Assembly (NCBI GenBank): GCA_021325275.1 | Contig: JAJPHL010000014.1 | Coordinates: 33,206 to 97,205 of the forward strand | Direction: 5' to 3' | Length of the DNA: 64,000 bases | Source: Terriglobia bacterium | Lineage (GTDB): Bacteria; Acidobacteriota; Terriglobia; JAJPHL01 | In this document: positions 8,587-17,667 of the stretch, one piece after another | How the letters are laid out: every line of letters begins with the position of its first letter | Numbering within the stretch: the stretch's first letter is position 1 | Program-made: the position numbers and the translations under genes | Notes under the pieces: model-generated | What the model saw: the letters and a program-made list of their open reading frames with translations, nothing else | Databases searched by the model: none | What the model was told of the DNA's origin: nothing

Positions 8587-10350
8587 TCATCGAGTTCGAC
8601 GAGTGTCAACGAAACTCATGCCGGTTGTGTCACCCGAGCCACTACAGCAGTACTGCGGCTGGGAGGTAACTCGATCTATTTTCCAGACCCAAATTCGCGC
8701 GCGTGGCCGCTGGTCGCCGATTCCCGGAACGATCACGAGCGATTTCACGAGCCGGCCACCGGGGGGCGAACTCGCGCGCATCACTTGATGGTAGGTCACC
8801 AGCGGCGGAACGTCGAAGCTATGCGGTTTCCAAATGTCGCCGCTGGCGTAGTAGGTAAAAAGCGACGTGTGAAAATACACCGGATATCGCGACGGCTCCA
8901 AGTGCAGGCATCCGGGAAACGCCAGATTCACGTAGTCCTGATGCGAGGCCGAAAGCATCACGCCGTCCGCCGGCATCGACGCGATCTCAGTGAATGCCGC
9001 ACGTCCGAAATATGTTGCTCGTCCCACCCAACTCGCGCCGAGGACAAGTTCCCACACGATCGCAGCGGCCAAGGCGATCGACGCGGCGCGGCGCGAGGGC
9101 CGAATCTTGCGCAACAAAACCGCTGACGCCAGCGCCGCGAGCAGAACGATGCGCCCGAACATAGGAAAAAAGTTGAGCACCGAACGCTCGAACAAAACAA
9201 AGTAGAGCGAGACGCCACTCCAACCGGCGCAACACAGCAGCAACGCGATCGCGCCGGCGGCGCAGAATCCCAAGCGCGGTTTTTCGCCACGATCCGCCAA
9301 TTCAAAGCATGCCGCGGTCGCCAAAACGATCGCCGCGGGAGCGAGAATCAAGAAGCGGCGCTCGGGAACATATGAATTCATCGCGATGGCCGCGACATTG
9401 CCCACCACTACGGCCGCCGCATACGCTTCCATGGTGCGTTTCTCGCAGAACGCACGCCAACCGCCAGGCCCTTCCGGCAGACGGAGCGTGAGGAAATAGA
9501 AAATCGATCCGACGGCGGGAAACAGCAGCAACAACATGGCAGAATTGCCGAACAAAGTGAACCATCGCGGAGAAACCACGCCCCATCCGGCCAATTGCAG
9601 AAACGCATACGACCATTTGTCAAACGAAACGTGACGAATCACGAAAAAACTCTCGATGACCGTTCCAGCAGCGATGACGAAATATAATGTGTCGATCCAC
9701 TGGCGGCGTTTGGCGAACCAGCCGATGAGAAAGATCAACGCGAGCGCCGGCAAATCTTGCGCTGCCGACGCCTTCACGAGAAAACTAATGCCGAACACGA
9801 CGCCGGCCAGCGCAGCGGCAATGCGCCCCGGAAAAAAAAGGCATCCCCAGACAAGCATTTCCATCAGCAATCCGGAAGTTTCCACGAGTCCCACGCGCGA
9901 GTGCGCCACGTGAAATTGATTCAGGCAAAACCACGACGTCGCGACGAACACGCGGCGATCATCCCATGTGTGGCGCAAGTAAATCCAAAAGACAAACAGG
10001 CCGGCGATTCCGGCGAAAGCAGCGGGAAAGCGGATGGCCCACAGCGTCAGACCCGCGGCGCGCATCGACAGGTAGGAAATCGCACTGAAGAGCGGCGCGG
10101 TGTAGTAGGCAATGTTGAAGTTGCCGCAAGTCCACGGTCCGTGCAGTAAGTGGTTGCGTGCCGCGAAGGCCCACGTGGCTTCGTCGCCGAAATCGGTGGA
10201 GAGAAACGGCGGCGGATCGGCGTCAAGCGCGGCGAGGCGCAACAGCACGCCCGCGAGAAGCGCCACGCCCGTCAAAATCGAGAGGCGAAGTTCGCCTGGA
10301 TGGCGCCGGGTTAACAACGCAAGCCAGGGGCGTGCCGCGGCGTTCCTCAC
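8587..10350 (-). CDS. GT39-like multi-pass membrane glycosyltransferase (587 aa)
   Basis: About a dozen hydrophobic segments follow a short basic N-terminus. The first loop carries RLAALDADPPPFLSTDFGDEATWAF, the acidic-loop position of GT39/ArnT/PMT enzymes, which use lipid-phosphate-linked sugars on the periplasmic side. I prefer a GTG start at 10350 over the track start 10464, since the preceding residues are Arg-rich and unlike a coding N-terminus; this is uncertain. The protein is strikingly similar along its length to the GT39-like protein at 50150-51853 (shared DADPPPFLS, GGLTLW/AGLTLW, FRFPAA-type and PERRFL stretches). It lies divergently to the GT2-methyltransferase fusion and upstream of the GT2/deacetylase genes. 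Confidence 0.82.
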   Translation of the reverse strand: MRNAAARPWLALLTRRHPGELRLSILTGVALLAGVLLRLAALDADPPPFLSTDFGDEATWAFAARNHLLHGPWTCGNFNIAYYTAPLFSAISYLSMRAAGLTLWAIRFPAAFAGIAGLFVFWIYLRHTWDDRRVFVATSWFCLNQFHVAHSRVGLVETSGLLMEMLVWGCLFFPGRIAAALAGVVFGISFLVKASAAQDLPALALIFLIGWFAKRRQWIDTLYFVIAAGTVIESFFVIRHVSFDKWSYAFLQLAGWGVVSPRWFTLFGNSAMLLLLFPAVGSIFYFLTLRLPEGPGGWRAFCEKRTMEAYAAAVVVGNVAAIAMNSYVPERRFLILAPAAIVLATAACFELADRGEKPRLGFCAAGAIALLLCCAGWSGVSLYFVLFERSVLNFFPMFGRIVLLAALASAVLLRKIRPSRRAASIALAAAIVWELVLGASWVGRATYFGRAAFTEIASMPADGVMLSASHQDYVNLAFPGCLHLEPSRYPVYFHTSLFTYYASGDIWKPHSFDVPPLVTYHQVMRASSPPGGRLVKSLVIVPGIGDQRPRARIWVWKIDRVTSQPQYCCSGSGDTTGMSFVDTRRTR

Positions 10351-10508
10351 CGGGCTAGTGTAGCATCCTCGTTGGCCATCCCTTGCCAACCGTTTAGATA
10401 GTAGAACGTCTACCTCGGCGTGGCGTTCGCGGCCTGCTTTGTTCCGGCGTATCGCGCGTCTCACGTGAATCCGGCCATCGCGCTGCGGGAAGAATAATCG
10501 CGGCGTGC

Positions 10509-10514
10509 TATGAT
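10509..10514 (+). promoter_or_regulatory. Candidate -10 box (TATGAT) upstream of the GT2-methyltransferase gene
   Basis: TATGAT ends 6 nt before the GTG at 10521, consistent with a leaderless transcript. This supports the GTG over the TTG at 10515 as the start codon. The 10351-10514 gap is the divergent promoter region shared with the GT39-like gene. Confidence 0.45.
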
Positions 10515-10520
10515 TTGCCC

Positions 10521-12071
10521 GTGGAGGCTGCGGCCAAGACGGAAACGTTCCCCGAGCGCCCCGCGACTCTGGCGTACGAGCCGCGTCCCGCCTATGCGCA
10601 GTTCGCCGACCCGTCGCTCGCGCCGTGCCAAGGCAAACGCATCGGAATCCTGGTAGTCACCTACAACGCGCTCTCGACATTGGTGTCCGTGCTGAAGCGT
10701 ATTCCTCCGGAAGTTTGGAACAATGTGGAAGAAGTGTTGGTGTTCGACGATGCCAGCCGCGACTCGACTTTCGAGTTGGCGCTGGGCATCAAAGCGGCTT
10801 TCCATGTTCCCAAACTGCGTGTCTTAAAACATCCGAAGAACTTGGGATACGGCGGGAACCAGAAAGCCGGATACCGCTACTTCATCGAAAAAGGCTTCGA
10901 CCTTGTGGTCCTGCTGCACGGCGACGGTCAGTATGCGCCGGAATTTCTCGCGCACATGTACCATCCCATCGTCGCCGGAGAAACGGACGCCGTCTTCGGC
11001 TCGCGCATGATGCCCAACTACGGCGGACCGCTGAAAGGCGGCATGCCGTTTTATAAACTTGTCGGCAATCGGATTCTCACCACGATCGAAAACCGGGCGT
11101 TGGGCACGCACCTCACCGAATTTCACAGCGGCTATCGCGCCTACAATTTGCACGCCCTCGCCAAACTCGATTTCTCGCAGATGACCGACGATTTCCACTT
11201 CGACACGGAAATCATCATCAAGCTGCATCACCAAGGGATGAAGTTGTGCGAAGTGCCGATTCCCACCTGGTACGGCACCGAGTTGTGCAACGTCGACGGT
11301 TTGAAATACGCGCGCGACGTGGTGCGTGCCGTGTGGCGCTACAAGCAAACTTGCCGCAGCGTTTGGCCGGCGCCGGAATTCGCGGAGTATTTCGTCGCTT
11401 ATCCGGTGAAGCAGTCGAAGCACTCCAACTATTACTACGCACGAAATTTCGCGGGACGCGGCCAGGAAGTGCTGGAGATCGGCTGCCGGCAAGGAGGCTT
11501 TTCCGCGGAACTGAAAGAGGCCGACAATCGCGTCACCGGCGTGGATTCCGTCCAGCCGCCTCCGCCTGACGGCGTGCTGGAACGATACATCCCTTTGAAC
11601 CTCGACGCGCGAGGCGCGCTGTCGCGCGAACTGGACGGATCGAGATTCGACCGCGTCCTGCTACTGGACGTTCTGGAACATCGTATCCATCCCGAGTTGT
11701 TGTTGAACGAAGTGAGGGCCGCGTTGAAGGAGCACGGCATGGTTGTCGTTTCCCTGCCGAACGTCGCCAACATCACCGTTCGGTTGAAACTCTTGTTTGG
11801 CACCTTCAACCGCACCGATCGCGGTGTGTTGGATGCCACACATCTGCATTTCTTCACTCGCAAGACCGCACGGCGGCTGCTGGAGCAAAACGGCTACGAG
11901 ATTGTCAGCGTGAGACCGACCGTGATGCCGATTGAATTAGTGTTGGGACTCGCGCCGGACAATCCTTTGATGCGAATCGTCAACGCATGTTCGTGGTTCT
12001 TCACTACGTTGCTTCCCGGATTACTCGCGTACGAATTTGTGTTTCTCGTGAGACCGTCGCGCGGCCAGTGA
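10521..12071 (+). CDS. Bifunctional GT2 (dolichol-P-mannose-synthase-like) glycosyltransferase + SAM methyltransferase fusion (516 aa)
   Basis: Residues about 38-280 form a GT2 domain of the polyprenyl-phosphate-sugar type: IGILVVTYNALSTL, EVLVFDDASRDSTFE, HPKNLGYGGNQKAGYR, LLHGDGQYAPE, DAVFGSRMM and FHSGYRAYNL. Residues about 305-516 form a class I methyltransferase: the SAM-binding loop VLEIGCRQGGFSAEL, the acidic strand-2 end TGVDSVQPP, and DVLEHRIHPELLL, the usual 'DVLEHL-DP' region. It ends with a hydrophobic stretch LLPGLLAYEFVFLV. The fusion couples sugar transfer to methylation, perhaps making a methylated sugar-lipid for the GT39-like membrane enzymes nearby (inference). Start choice GTG 10521 rests on the -10 box; TTG 10515 is in the same frame. 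Confidence 0.88.
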   Translation: MEAAAKTETFPERPATLAYEPRPAYAQFADPSLAPCQGKRIGILVVTYNALSTLVSVLKRIPPEVWNNVEEVLVFDDASRDSTFELALGIKAAFHVPKLRVLKHPKNLGYGGNQKAGYRYFIEKGFDLVVLLHGDGQYAPEFLAHMYHPIVAGETDAVFGSRMMPNYGGPLKGGMPFYKLVGNRILTTIENRALGTHLTEFHSGYRAYNLHALAKLDFSQMTDDFHFDTEIIIKLHHQGMKLCEVPIPTWYGTELCNVDGLKYARDVVRAVWRYKQTCRSVWPAPEFAEYFVAYPVKQSKHSNYYYARNFAGRGQEVLEIGCRQGGFSAELKEADNRVTGVDSVQPPPPDGVLERYIPLNLDARGALSRELDGSRFDRVLLLDVLEHRIHPELLLNEVRAALKEHGMVVVSLPNVANITVRLKLLFGTFNRTDRGVLDATHLHFFTRKTARRLLEQNGYEIVSVRPTVMPIELVLGLAPDNPLMRIVNACSWFFTTLLPGLLAYEFVFLVRPSRGQ

Positions 12072-13448
12072 TCAAGCCCGTCTGGTCCAATCAAACCCGG
12101 CATCGCCGGGTAGCAGACGGCAGAAGAGTAGAACAAACGACGGCCAGACCTGCAACAGGACGCGCTCGAACGAAGTCCACAGTTGCCACGGCAGGTCCAG
12201 CGGCGTGATCAAATAAATGGCTAAGTAGGAAAGAAACATTCCGGTCACGGCGATCGAGGAGATCCATACGGCCGATCGATCGCGCCGATCGCGCGTGGGA
12301 CTCGCGAGCAACGCCAGGAACGCCAGCAAGATCAAAGGATGCCCGGGCAGCGAGCCGAGACCCGTCAGTCGATCGATCAGCGCCTTCCCGATCACGCTGT
12401 AGCGGCTGGGGTCCTGAATTCTTGCGAGAACTCCTGCGCCCGTTTGTGCCTGTCCAATCCACGTCGGCGTGGGAAGCGCGACCTTTTGATAAATCGCCGG
12501 CAAAGACGCAGCGATCAAGGCCGCGAGAAAAAGTTTCGCACGCCGCAACGGCGGCCGTTGCGCGAGAAACGCGATCGTGACGATTACGGCGAAGACGCCG
12601 CCTTCATTCTTCATACCGCCGGCCAAACCGGCACAGACGCCCGCCCAGATGAGAGCAAAAGACGACCTTTCTTCGTTGCGCGCATCGATGAACAGTAATG
12701 CCAGCGTGGCCAGGAAAAAACACGCCAACGGAATGTCGGCATATTGCGCGGGGGCCCAAAAAAGCAACGGCGACGTCGATAGGAGAATCAAGCCGCCGAG
12801 CAATCCGGCGATCGTTCCGCGAATCAACACCAGACTGCTGACCGTCAGGCCGATCAACGTCGCGAAAAACGTCAGGCCCAACGACAACGGAACGAGCGCG
12901 CGGAAATCCCCGCTGAGTTTCCAGCCGCGCGCGATGAACGACGAGAGCAACAGAGGATACTCCGGACGCGTTGCCAGTTGTTGCGACGCCACCCATCGCC
13001 AGTTCTGTTGGTCGGTGAGGAATTTCGCCCGCAGATTCCAGATCGCGGTGGCGTCCCACTCGCCGGAAGGATTCGCAATGCTCACCTGAGTCAATCGTCC
13101 GAGGACAGTCAGCAGCGCCACGAGAAAAATTCCCGCAACGATCCAGCGCGCAGGCGACGACTCTTCGTTTGATCTGGCGGATGCGGGACCAACGCGGCGC
13201 AGCCACAGCGCCGTGAGGAATCCGGCGCAGGGAACCTCGATGGCCAGGATTGCCCAAGGTTGCGCTACACCAACGATCACCAGCGCGAAGTACGCCGACG
13301 CGCTGCAGCCGATTCCCACGCAAGTCCCCAGGCTGATGCGAAACAAAAGCCCGGCCCAGCGTGGATGCAGATTCGCCAAAGGATCGAAAATTGTAACCAG
13401 CAGAAACCCGATCCAAAGCGACAGGCCAAGCGAAAGGAGTTCGATCAT
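12072..13448 (-). CDS. Multi-pass membrane protein, GT39/GT83-like (458 aa)
   Basis: The ATG at 13448 overlaps the TGA of the upstream gene (ATGA) and begins a hydrophobic N-terminus (MIELLSLGLSLWIGFLLVT). Ten or more membrane helices are visible. Between helices near residue 165 is a loop with GEWDATAIWNLRAKFL, and further on TRPEYPLLLSSFIARGW, which resembles the extracytoplasmic acidic loop of GT-C glycosyltransferases; DD/DE catalytic residues are not clear. It is the last gene of the 16238-12072 minus-strand operon with a TPR protein, a GT39-like enzyme and a small anchored protein. It converges with the GT2-methyltransferase fusion with no gap between the stop codons. Confidence 0.72.
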   Translation of the reverse strand: MIELLSLGLSLWIGFLLVTIFDPLANLHPRWAGLLFRISLGTCVGIGCSASAYFALVIVGVAQPWAILAIEVPCAGFLTALWLRRVGPASARSNEESSPARWIVAGIFLVALLTVLGRLTQVSIANPSGEWDATAIWNLRAKFLTDQQNWRWVASQQLATRPEYPLLLSSFIARGWKLSGDFRALVPLSLGLTFFATLIGLTVSSLVLIRGTIAGLLGGLILLSTSPLLFWAPAQYADIPLACFFLATLALLFIDARNEERSSFALIWAGVCAGLAGGMKNEGGVFAVIVTIAFLAQRPPLRRAKLFLAALIAASLPAIYQKVALPTPTWIGQAQTGAGVLARIQDPSRYSVIGKALIDRLTGLGSLPGHPLILLAFLALLASPTRDRRDRSAVWISSIAVTGMFLSYLAIYLITPLDLPWQLWTSFERVLLQVWPSFVLLFCRLLPGDAGFDWTRRA

Positions 13449-13885
13449 GGGCGGCCGGTCCGATGGAAGAGAGCGATCCCGTTGGCGAAAGACCTGACCA
13501 GTTGGATTCCGTTCGCCCGTGCAAAGCCGTCCAAGTTCATCGGCCGCGAAAAATCGCTCACCACCCATTCTTGCGGCGATTCGCTTTGCAGCACGAGCAA
13601 TCGCGGCGCCAGCGCGTATTGCGCGCCGGTCCTTCGCGAGGCACGCGTGAATTCATCAAGGCCCGGGTCAGGAATGTAACCGATCACGCGGTCGGCCGGC
13701 AGGCTTGCGATCAACTCTTGCAGACGCGCTTGTTCGTCGGTCACGCCATAGGCATCGCCTGGCGCGGTTCGGGGAGCGGTATTGTAGTAGAAATCCTTAA
13801 TGCTCCAGAGCGACAGAAAGATAACGAGGGCGCAAACGGCGGCGGCGAATCTGGACGAAGGCTTTTTCAAGGGAAGCCTCACCAA
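13445..13885 (-). CDS. Small membrane-anchored periplasmic protein (146 aa)
   Basis: Not recognised. It starts at a GTG (13885). A basic N-terminus precedes one hydrophobic segment at about residues 12-30 (FAAAVCALVIFLSLWSI), and the rest is soluble. The remainder has a pattern like VIGYIPDPGLDEFTRASRRTGAQYALAPRLLVL, similar in feel to small proteins that accompany GT-C membrane glycosyltransferases, where they form an extracytoplasmic accessory domain. It sits between two GT39-like membrane proteins, 17 nt after one and overlapping the next by ATGA, so it is very likely part of the same assembly. The function is unknown. Confidence 0.68.
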   Translation of the reverse strand: MVRLPLKKPSSRFAAAVCALVIFLSLWSIKDFYYNTAPRTAPGDAYGVTDEQARLQELIASLPADRVIGYIPDPGLDEFTRASRRTGAQYALAPRLLVLQSESPQEWVVSDFSRPMNLDGFARANGIQLVRSFANGIALFHRTGRP

Positions 13886-13902
13886 TCTTAACCCAGGAAC
13901 GT

Positions 13903-15438
13903 TCAGCGCGCGGCGGCGAGCAGCGCGCCGGAAACCTGGCCTTGGGCGATGCGTTTCAAATGCAATCGGTCGGCGAAGGAGTTATCTTCGGCGGTAAACA
14001 AATAAAAGTTACTGGGACTATCACTGGAGTGTCGGGTAACCGGAAACATCCAGGTCCAGTGCTTCGTGATGCGGTAGTAATTCGCGGTGGGTTCGAAGAA
14101 CCAGGAGCCTCCCACGACAACGTGAGGTCTGGCATCGTCGCCCACGCGCGCGGCAACTTGCTGCAACAACGCGCGCGTGTCCGCGTCATATTGCCACGTC
14201 AGAAAATGGGTCCAATTGAGCTGAGCGGCGAAGAAAAGCACCGCCAGCACCGCGCCAGTGAAGAATACGTTGCTCGCGATCCGGCTCGCGGCGCGGAGAA
14301 AACCTCGCTCACGGCGCAGAAAATCGGCGGCGCTGATCAAGGACAGTCCGGCCAAAGGCAAAAGATAGAGGGCGTATCGGCCATGAGGCATGATCAGGTC
14401 GAAGGCCCAATGACCGTAGAGAGATTCCAGCGCCGCGCCGATCACAATGGTGGATGCCAGCGCAGCGAAAAGCGCCGGCGCGGATGCATCGGGATCGCGG
14501 CGGAGCCACTGCCATCCAAACCAGCCGGAGATCACAACGGCGAGCGGCACGAGCACGATTCCGATGAAACCTCGCAGAGGATCCAACGCCGCAAAAGAGT
14601 TGATTCCGCCCAAGCCGGCGTTGTGGGCGAGCGAGTTCTGTGAAAGCTCGCGAATCATGCCGAGCAAGCTGTCGTCGGGCATGCGATTCGGATTCATGGA
14701 GTGGCGGAAATCATGGATCGCGAGCACCGACGGAGAGATCAGCAGGAACAAATACGCCACCACCGACAGTGCGCCGAAGTAAGAGACGGCCGGGCGCCAC
14801 ACATCACGCCGGTTGCGCGCGCGCAGCCACAACAGCGCTGTGACCGCAAAAGTAATGGCGACGCACGCAGGCCACAAAGTGACGTTGGCGGCAAAGGACA
14901 ATCCGGTGGCCAGTCCCGCTTTCACTAATCGCGGATGCCAGAATTTGCCGGGTGGTTCACGGAAATAGAGCACCACTTGCAGGATCGCGTACGTCAAGAA
15001 CGAGAGCGCCGGACCGTATCCCCGCGCAGAGGCCGCGAAATCGAGCACCAGCGGATTTCCGCAAGCGATCAAGACGGCGATCAGAAACAGCCAGGCATCT
15101 TGAAAGACGATTCGGCAGAGGCGATAGATGGAAACGAAATACACGCCGCCCAGCAGCACGCTGGGCAAGCGCAAGGAAAACTCGGAGTTGCCGAAGCACT
15201 CCGAGGCCGCGCGCATCATTACAGTGAAGAAAAAGCTTGGGTCGGCGTAGCCGTCCGCGGGAACGTTGAAAACGCAACTGATCGGGCCATCAATGAAGTA
15301 TTGAAACCACAGCGACTCGTCGTGAACAAAGGATTGCGTGGCCGCGCGATAGAGACTCAGCGCAAACAAGCCGCCTAGGATGACACCCGCGGTCCAGCGA
15401 GACCACGCCGCGTCGCCTTTCTCGTCCGTGGCGATCAC
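13903..15438 (-). CDS. GT39-like multi-pass membrane glycosyltransferase (511 aa)
   Basis: The GTG at 15438 overlaps the TGA of the TPR gene (GTGA) and is preferred over the track start 15474. The first periplasmic loop carries ATQSFVHDESLWFQYFIDGP, the acidic D-E position of GT-C enzymes of the ArnT/PMT type. About ten helices follow, with SLRLPSVLLGGVYFVSIYRL and ARGYGPALSFLTYAILQVV typical of this family. The C-terminal 120 residues are soluble (VAARVGDDARPHVVVGGSWFFEPTANYY). The family transfers sugars from polyprenyl phosphate donors on the outer face of the inner membrane. It lies downstream of, and translationally coupled to, a TPR protein. Confidence 0.82.
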   Translation of the reverse strand: MIATDEKGDAAWSRWTAGVILGGLFALSLYRAATQSFVHDESLWFQYFIDGPISCVFNVPADGYADPSFFFTVMMRAASECFGNSEFSLRLPSVLLGGVYFVSIYRLCRIVFQDAWLFLIAVLIACGNPLVLDFAASARGYGPALSFLTYAILQVVLYFREPPGKFWHPRLVKAGLATGLSFAANVTLWPACVAITFAVTALLWLRARNRRDVWRPAVSYFGALSVVAYLFLLISPSVLAIHDFRHSMNPNRMPDDSLLGMIRELSQNSLAHNAGLGGINSFAALDPLRGFIGIVLVPLAVVISGWFGWQWLRRDPDASAPALFAALASTIVIGAALESLYGHWAFDLIMPHGRYALYLLPLAGLSLISAADFLRRERGFLRAASRIASNVFFTGAVLAVLFFAAQLNWTHFLTWQYDADTRALLQQVAARVGDDARPHVVVGGSWFFEPTANYYRITKHWTWMFPVTRHSSDSPSNFYLFTAEDNSFADRLHLKRIAQGQVSGALLAAAR

Positions 15439-16238
15439 TTCTTGAGGGCTTTCTGTTTTTCGGTCTCGGCCCACGCCAAATTATTTTTGGCCAGGGCGAA
15501 ATTTGGATTCAAGCGCACTGCGTTTTGGCCGGCCTGAATGGCCTGATCGTATTGATGCAAGCTGATGTACGACACGCACAGATTGTTGTAGGCCTCGGGA
15601 TAATTGGGACGCAACTGAAGAGCCGACTGCGCAGCGGCAATCGATTCCTGATAATGTCCCGCTTGATATTCCGCTAGAGATTTGTTCAGGAACGCCTCAG
15701 GCGTTCCTTCCTTCACCACCGTTTGCTGACTCTGGCTGGAAATCCATGCCAAATTGTTCTTCGCAAGCTCGTAGTTTGGATTTATGCGCAAGGCTTGCCG
15801 CAAACTGGCCTCGGCCTCGGCCCATCGTCCCAGCCCGGCGAAGGAAACGCCGAGATTGTTGTAGGCGTCCGCGGAATTCGGATTGAGTTCGATCGCCGCC
15901 TTCGACGCCACGATCGCTTCCGGGTAGCGTTTGGCTTGATAGTACTGCATCGACAACGTCAGTAGATCGGGCAGAGCTCCGTTATTTGCAACGGGCGCGT
16001 TGGCCGGCGCGGAGTCCGGAGAATTTGCCACGCGACGCACGATCGGATACATCAGTAATCCGAAAGCGAGAACACCACCGGCCATCCATCGCCAGTTATC
16101 GGCCAGCCAAGTGTCTTGCTCTTGCGGCGGCGCGGCATCTCCTGGCGGAGGTGCAGCGTCGGCACTGGCGTCCGTTACGGCGGCCGGCGCGGGTTCGGCA
16201 GGCGCTTCCTCGGGCCGCAAGTTCTCAGTGGAATCCAT
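15435..16238 (-). CDS. Membrane-anchored TPR protein (267 aa)
   Basis: A Pro/Ala-rich, acidic N-terminus is followed by one membrane helix at about residues 50-68 (WMAGGVLAFGLLMYPIVRR) and two pairs of tetratricopeptide repeats (residues 88-170 and 180-262). Each pair has the pattern 'LNxSLxxYQAGxYxExIxAAQxALxLxPNYxEAYNNLxVSYxxLxxxDxAIxAGQNAVRLNPNxALAKNNLAWxxxEK'. TPRs mediate protein-protein contacts. Nearly the same C-terminal module occurs in the membrane proteins at 16333-17667 and 18951-20978. It heads the operon with GT39-like genes, so it probably scaffolds or regulates the glycosyltransferases (inference). Confidence 0.82.
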   Translation of the reverse strand: MDSTENLRPEEAPAEPAPAAVTDASADAAPPPGDAAPPQEQDTWLADNWRWMAGGVLAFGLLMYPIVRRVANSPDSAPANAPVANNGALPDLLTLSMQYYQAKRYPEAIVASKAAIELNPNSADAYNNLGVSFAGLGRWAEAEASLRQALRINPNYELAKNNLAWISSQSQQTVVKEGTPEAFLNKSLAEYQAGHYQESIAAAQSALQLRPNYPEAYNNLCVSYISLHQYDQAIQAGQNAVRLNPNFALAKNNLAWAETEKQKALKK

Positions 16239-16332
16239 GGTCGAAGGACAGGATACCCCGGCGCGCGGGATCGCGGCAAGGCGATTGTAGAGTCCGAAAT
16301 CGGACTATACTCGTTCGAGTGCGCCACGGAGA

Positions 16333-17667
16333 ATGACACGAGACCATTTCGAGATGACGCAAAACGTGACCCCCACAAGACCGAAGGAAAACCAAGTAGA
16401 GATTCTCGTGGCAGCTACGCTCGCGATCATCTGGCTGGTTTATTCGGGACCATTTCCAGTCGAGATTCCCGGCTTTTTCCCGCTCCTCGCGACCGTAATT
16501 GTCGTGACCCCGCTTTTCTTGACGTTGGTGAATCGCAGCGCGCCGGGAGATGCGGGACGTTATGGAGCGATCTTCGGAATCGTCTGGTTCGGACTCAATC
16601 CTGCAATCATCGACTCGTTGATGCCCTCGCAAGCGTGGCGGATTATGGTCTCCGCCGTCGGGATGGTCGTCGGCTTGCTGCTTTACCAATGGCGGCCGGA
16701 GTGGAGACGCGCCGGAGTATTCCTTTTGCCGGTGGTAGCGGCGGCGTTCTGCCATCGCGCCGCACTCGGGTTCGGTCCTTTGCTGTTTGCGTACATTTGG
16801 CTTTTCGAAAAGGACGCCCGGTGGCCGGCGATTCCAGTCGCATTCGCGCGATCGTTGCCGGGATGGCTCGCGGCACTGCCGGCGGCGTTACCGGCGATCG
16901 GCCTGGCGTCCGCGCCTGCGATCGCATTCGATGCCAGGATCATGCTCGGTGCGCGCACTCTGTGGCAATCGGTCGCGCCTTTCTTCGCGAGCCCAACGGC
17001 AGACGGACAGGACGCGGCGGCCATAACAATGATCTTCCTCTTCGTTGCGGCGGTTTATACGGCACGCTGGCGTCACACTCGCACAGTGTCCTTCGGACTC
17101 TGGTGGTTCTTGGCGATGATCGCAATCGTTCCGGCAGAGCCGTTGCCGGCCGCGATCGGCTTGGCACTCGCCGGTGCGTCAGCGATTGCTCGTGCCGGGG
17201 AACTCGCGCCGCGAACGGATTTGCGGCTGCTCGCGGCAGCATGCTTGTGTTTCCTCGGTCTGTGCGGCGCGGCGACAATCCAACGGAACGTCGCGGCGTC
17301 CGATGCAGGGTCCGAAGCACCGTCCGTGCAACAGCCGGCCGTAGCGACGCAGCCGCAAACGCAACCGCCGGCGCCGCCCGTGATTTCCCCGGCGCAACCG
17401 CAGCGCCCCGACGAATTGCTCAACCTTTCTTTGTCGTTGTACCAAGCCGGCAAATTCGAGGAGTCGATTCGCGCGGCGCAAGCGGCGCTGCAGATCGATC
17501 CGAATTATGCGGAAGCGTATAACAACATCGCTGCGGCCTATTCGGCTTTGCGGCGATGGGACGAATCGATTGCCGCCGCTCGACAGGCGCTTCGCCTGAA
17601 ACCGGACTCTACGCTGGCTCGCAACAATCTCAATTGGGCCCTGGAGCAAAAGCGCCTTGGCCACTGA
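16333..17667 (+). CDS. Multi-pass membrane protein with C-terminal TPR module (444 aa)
   Basis: Residues about 25-310 contain eight to ten hydrophobic segments (ILVAATLAIIWLVYSGPFPVE; VIVVTPLFLTLV). After a Gln/Pro-rich linker (residues 330-355) comes a TPR pair at about 358-440 of the form DELLNLSLSLYQAGKFEES ... NPNYAEAYNNIAAAY. No GT-C acidic loop is clear in the membrane part, so the enzyme class is unknown. The start is uncertain: ATG 16333 follows a short CGGAGA, and the later ATG at 16354 is possible. A TATACT box at 16306-16311 may be its promoter. It overlaps the next gene (GT39-like, 17657), suggesting a TPR-protein/glycosyltransferase pair like the divergent one at 16238-13903. Confidence 0.72.
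   Translation: MTRDHFEMTQNVTPTRPKENQVEILVAATLAIIWLVYSGPFPVEIPGFFPLLATVIVVTPLFLTLVNRSAPGDAGRYGAIFGIVWFGLNPAIIDSLMPSQAWRIMVSAVGMVVGLLLYQWRPEWRRAGVFLLPVVAAAFCHRAALGFGPLLFAYIWLFEKDARWPAIPVAFARSLPGWLAALPAALPAIGLASAPAIAFDARIMLGARTLWQSVAPFFASPTADGQDAAAITMIFLFVAAVYTARWRHTRTVSFGLWWFLAMIAIVPAEPLPAAIGLALAGASAIARAGELAPRTDLRLLAAACLCFLGLCGAATIQRNVAASDAGSEAPSVQQPAVATQPQTQPPAPPVISPAQPQRPDELLNLSLSLYQAGKFEESIRAAQAALQIDPNYAEAYNNIAAAYSALRRWDESIAAARQALRLKPDSTLARNNLNWALEQKRLGH

Noticed and set aside
16116-17522. 468-aa plus-strand ORF at the TPR/membrane genes
   Set aside because: Arg-rich low-quality frame overlapping two real genes in other frames.
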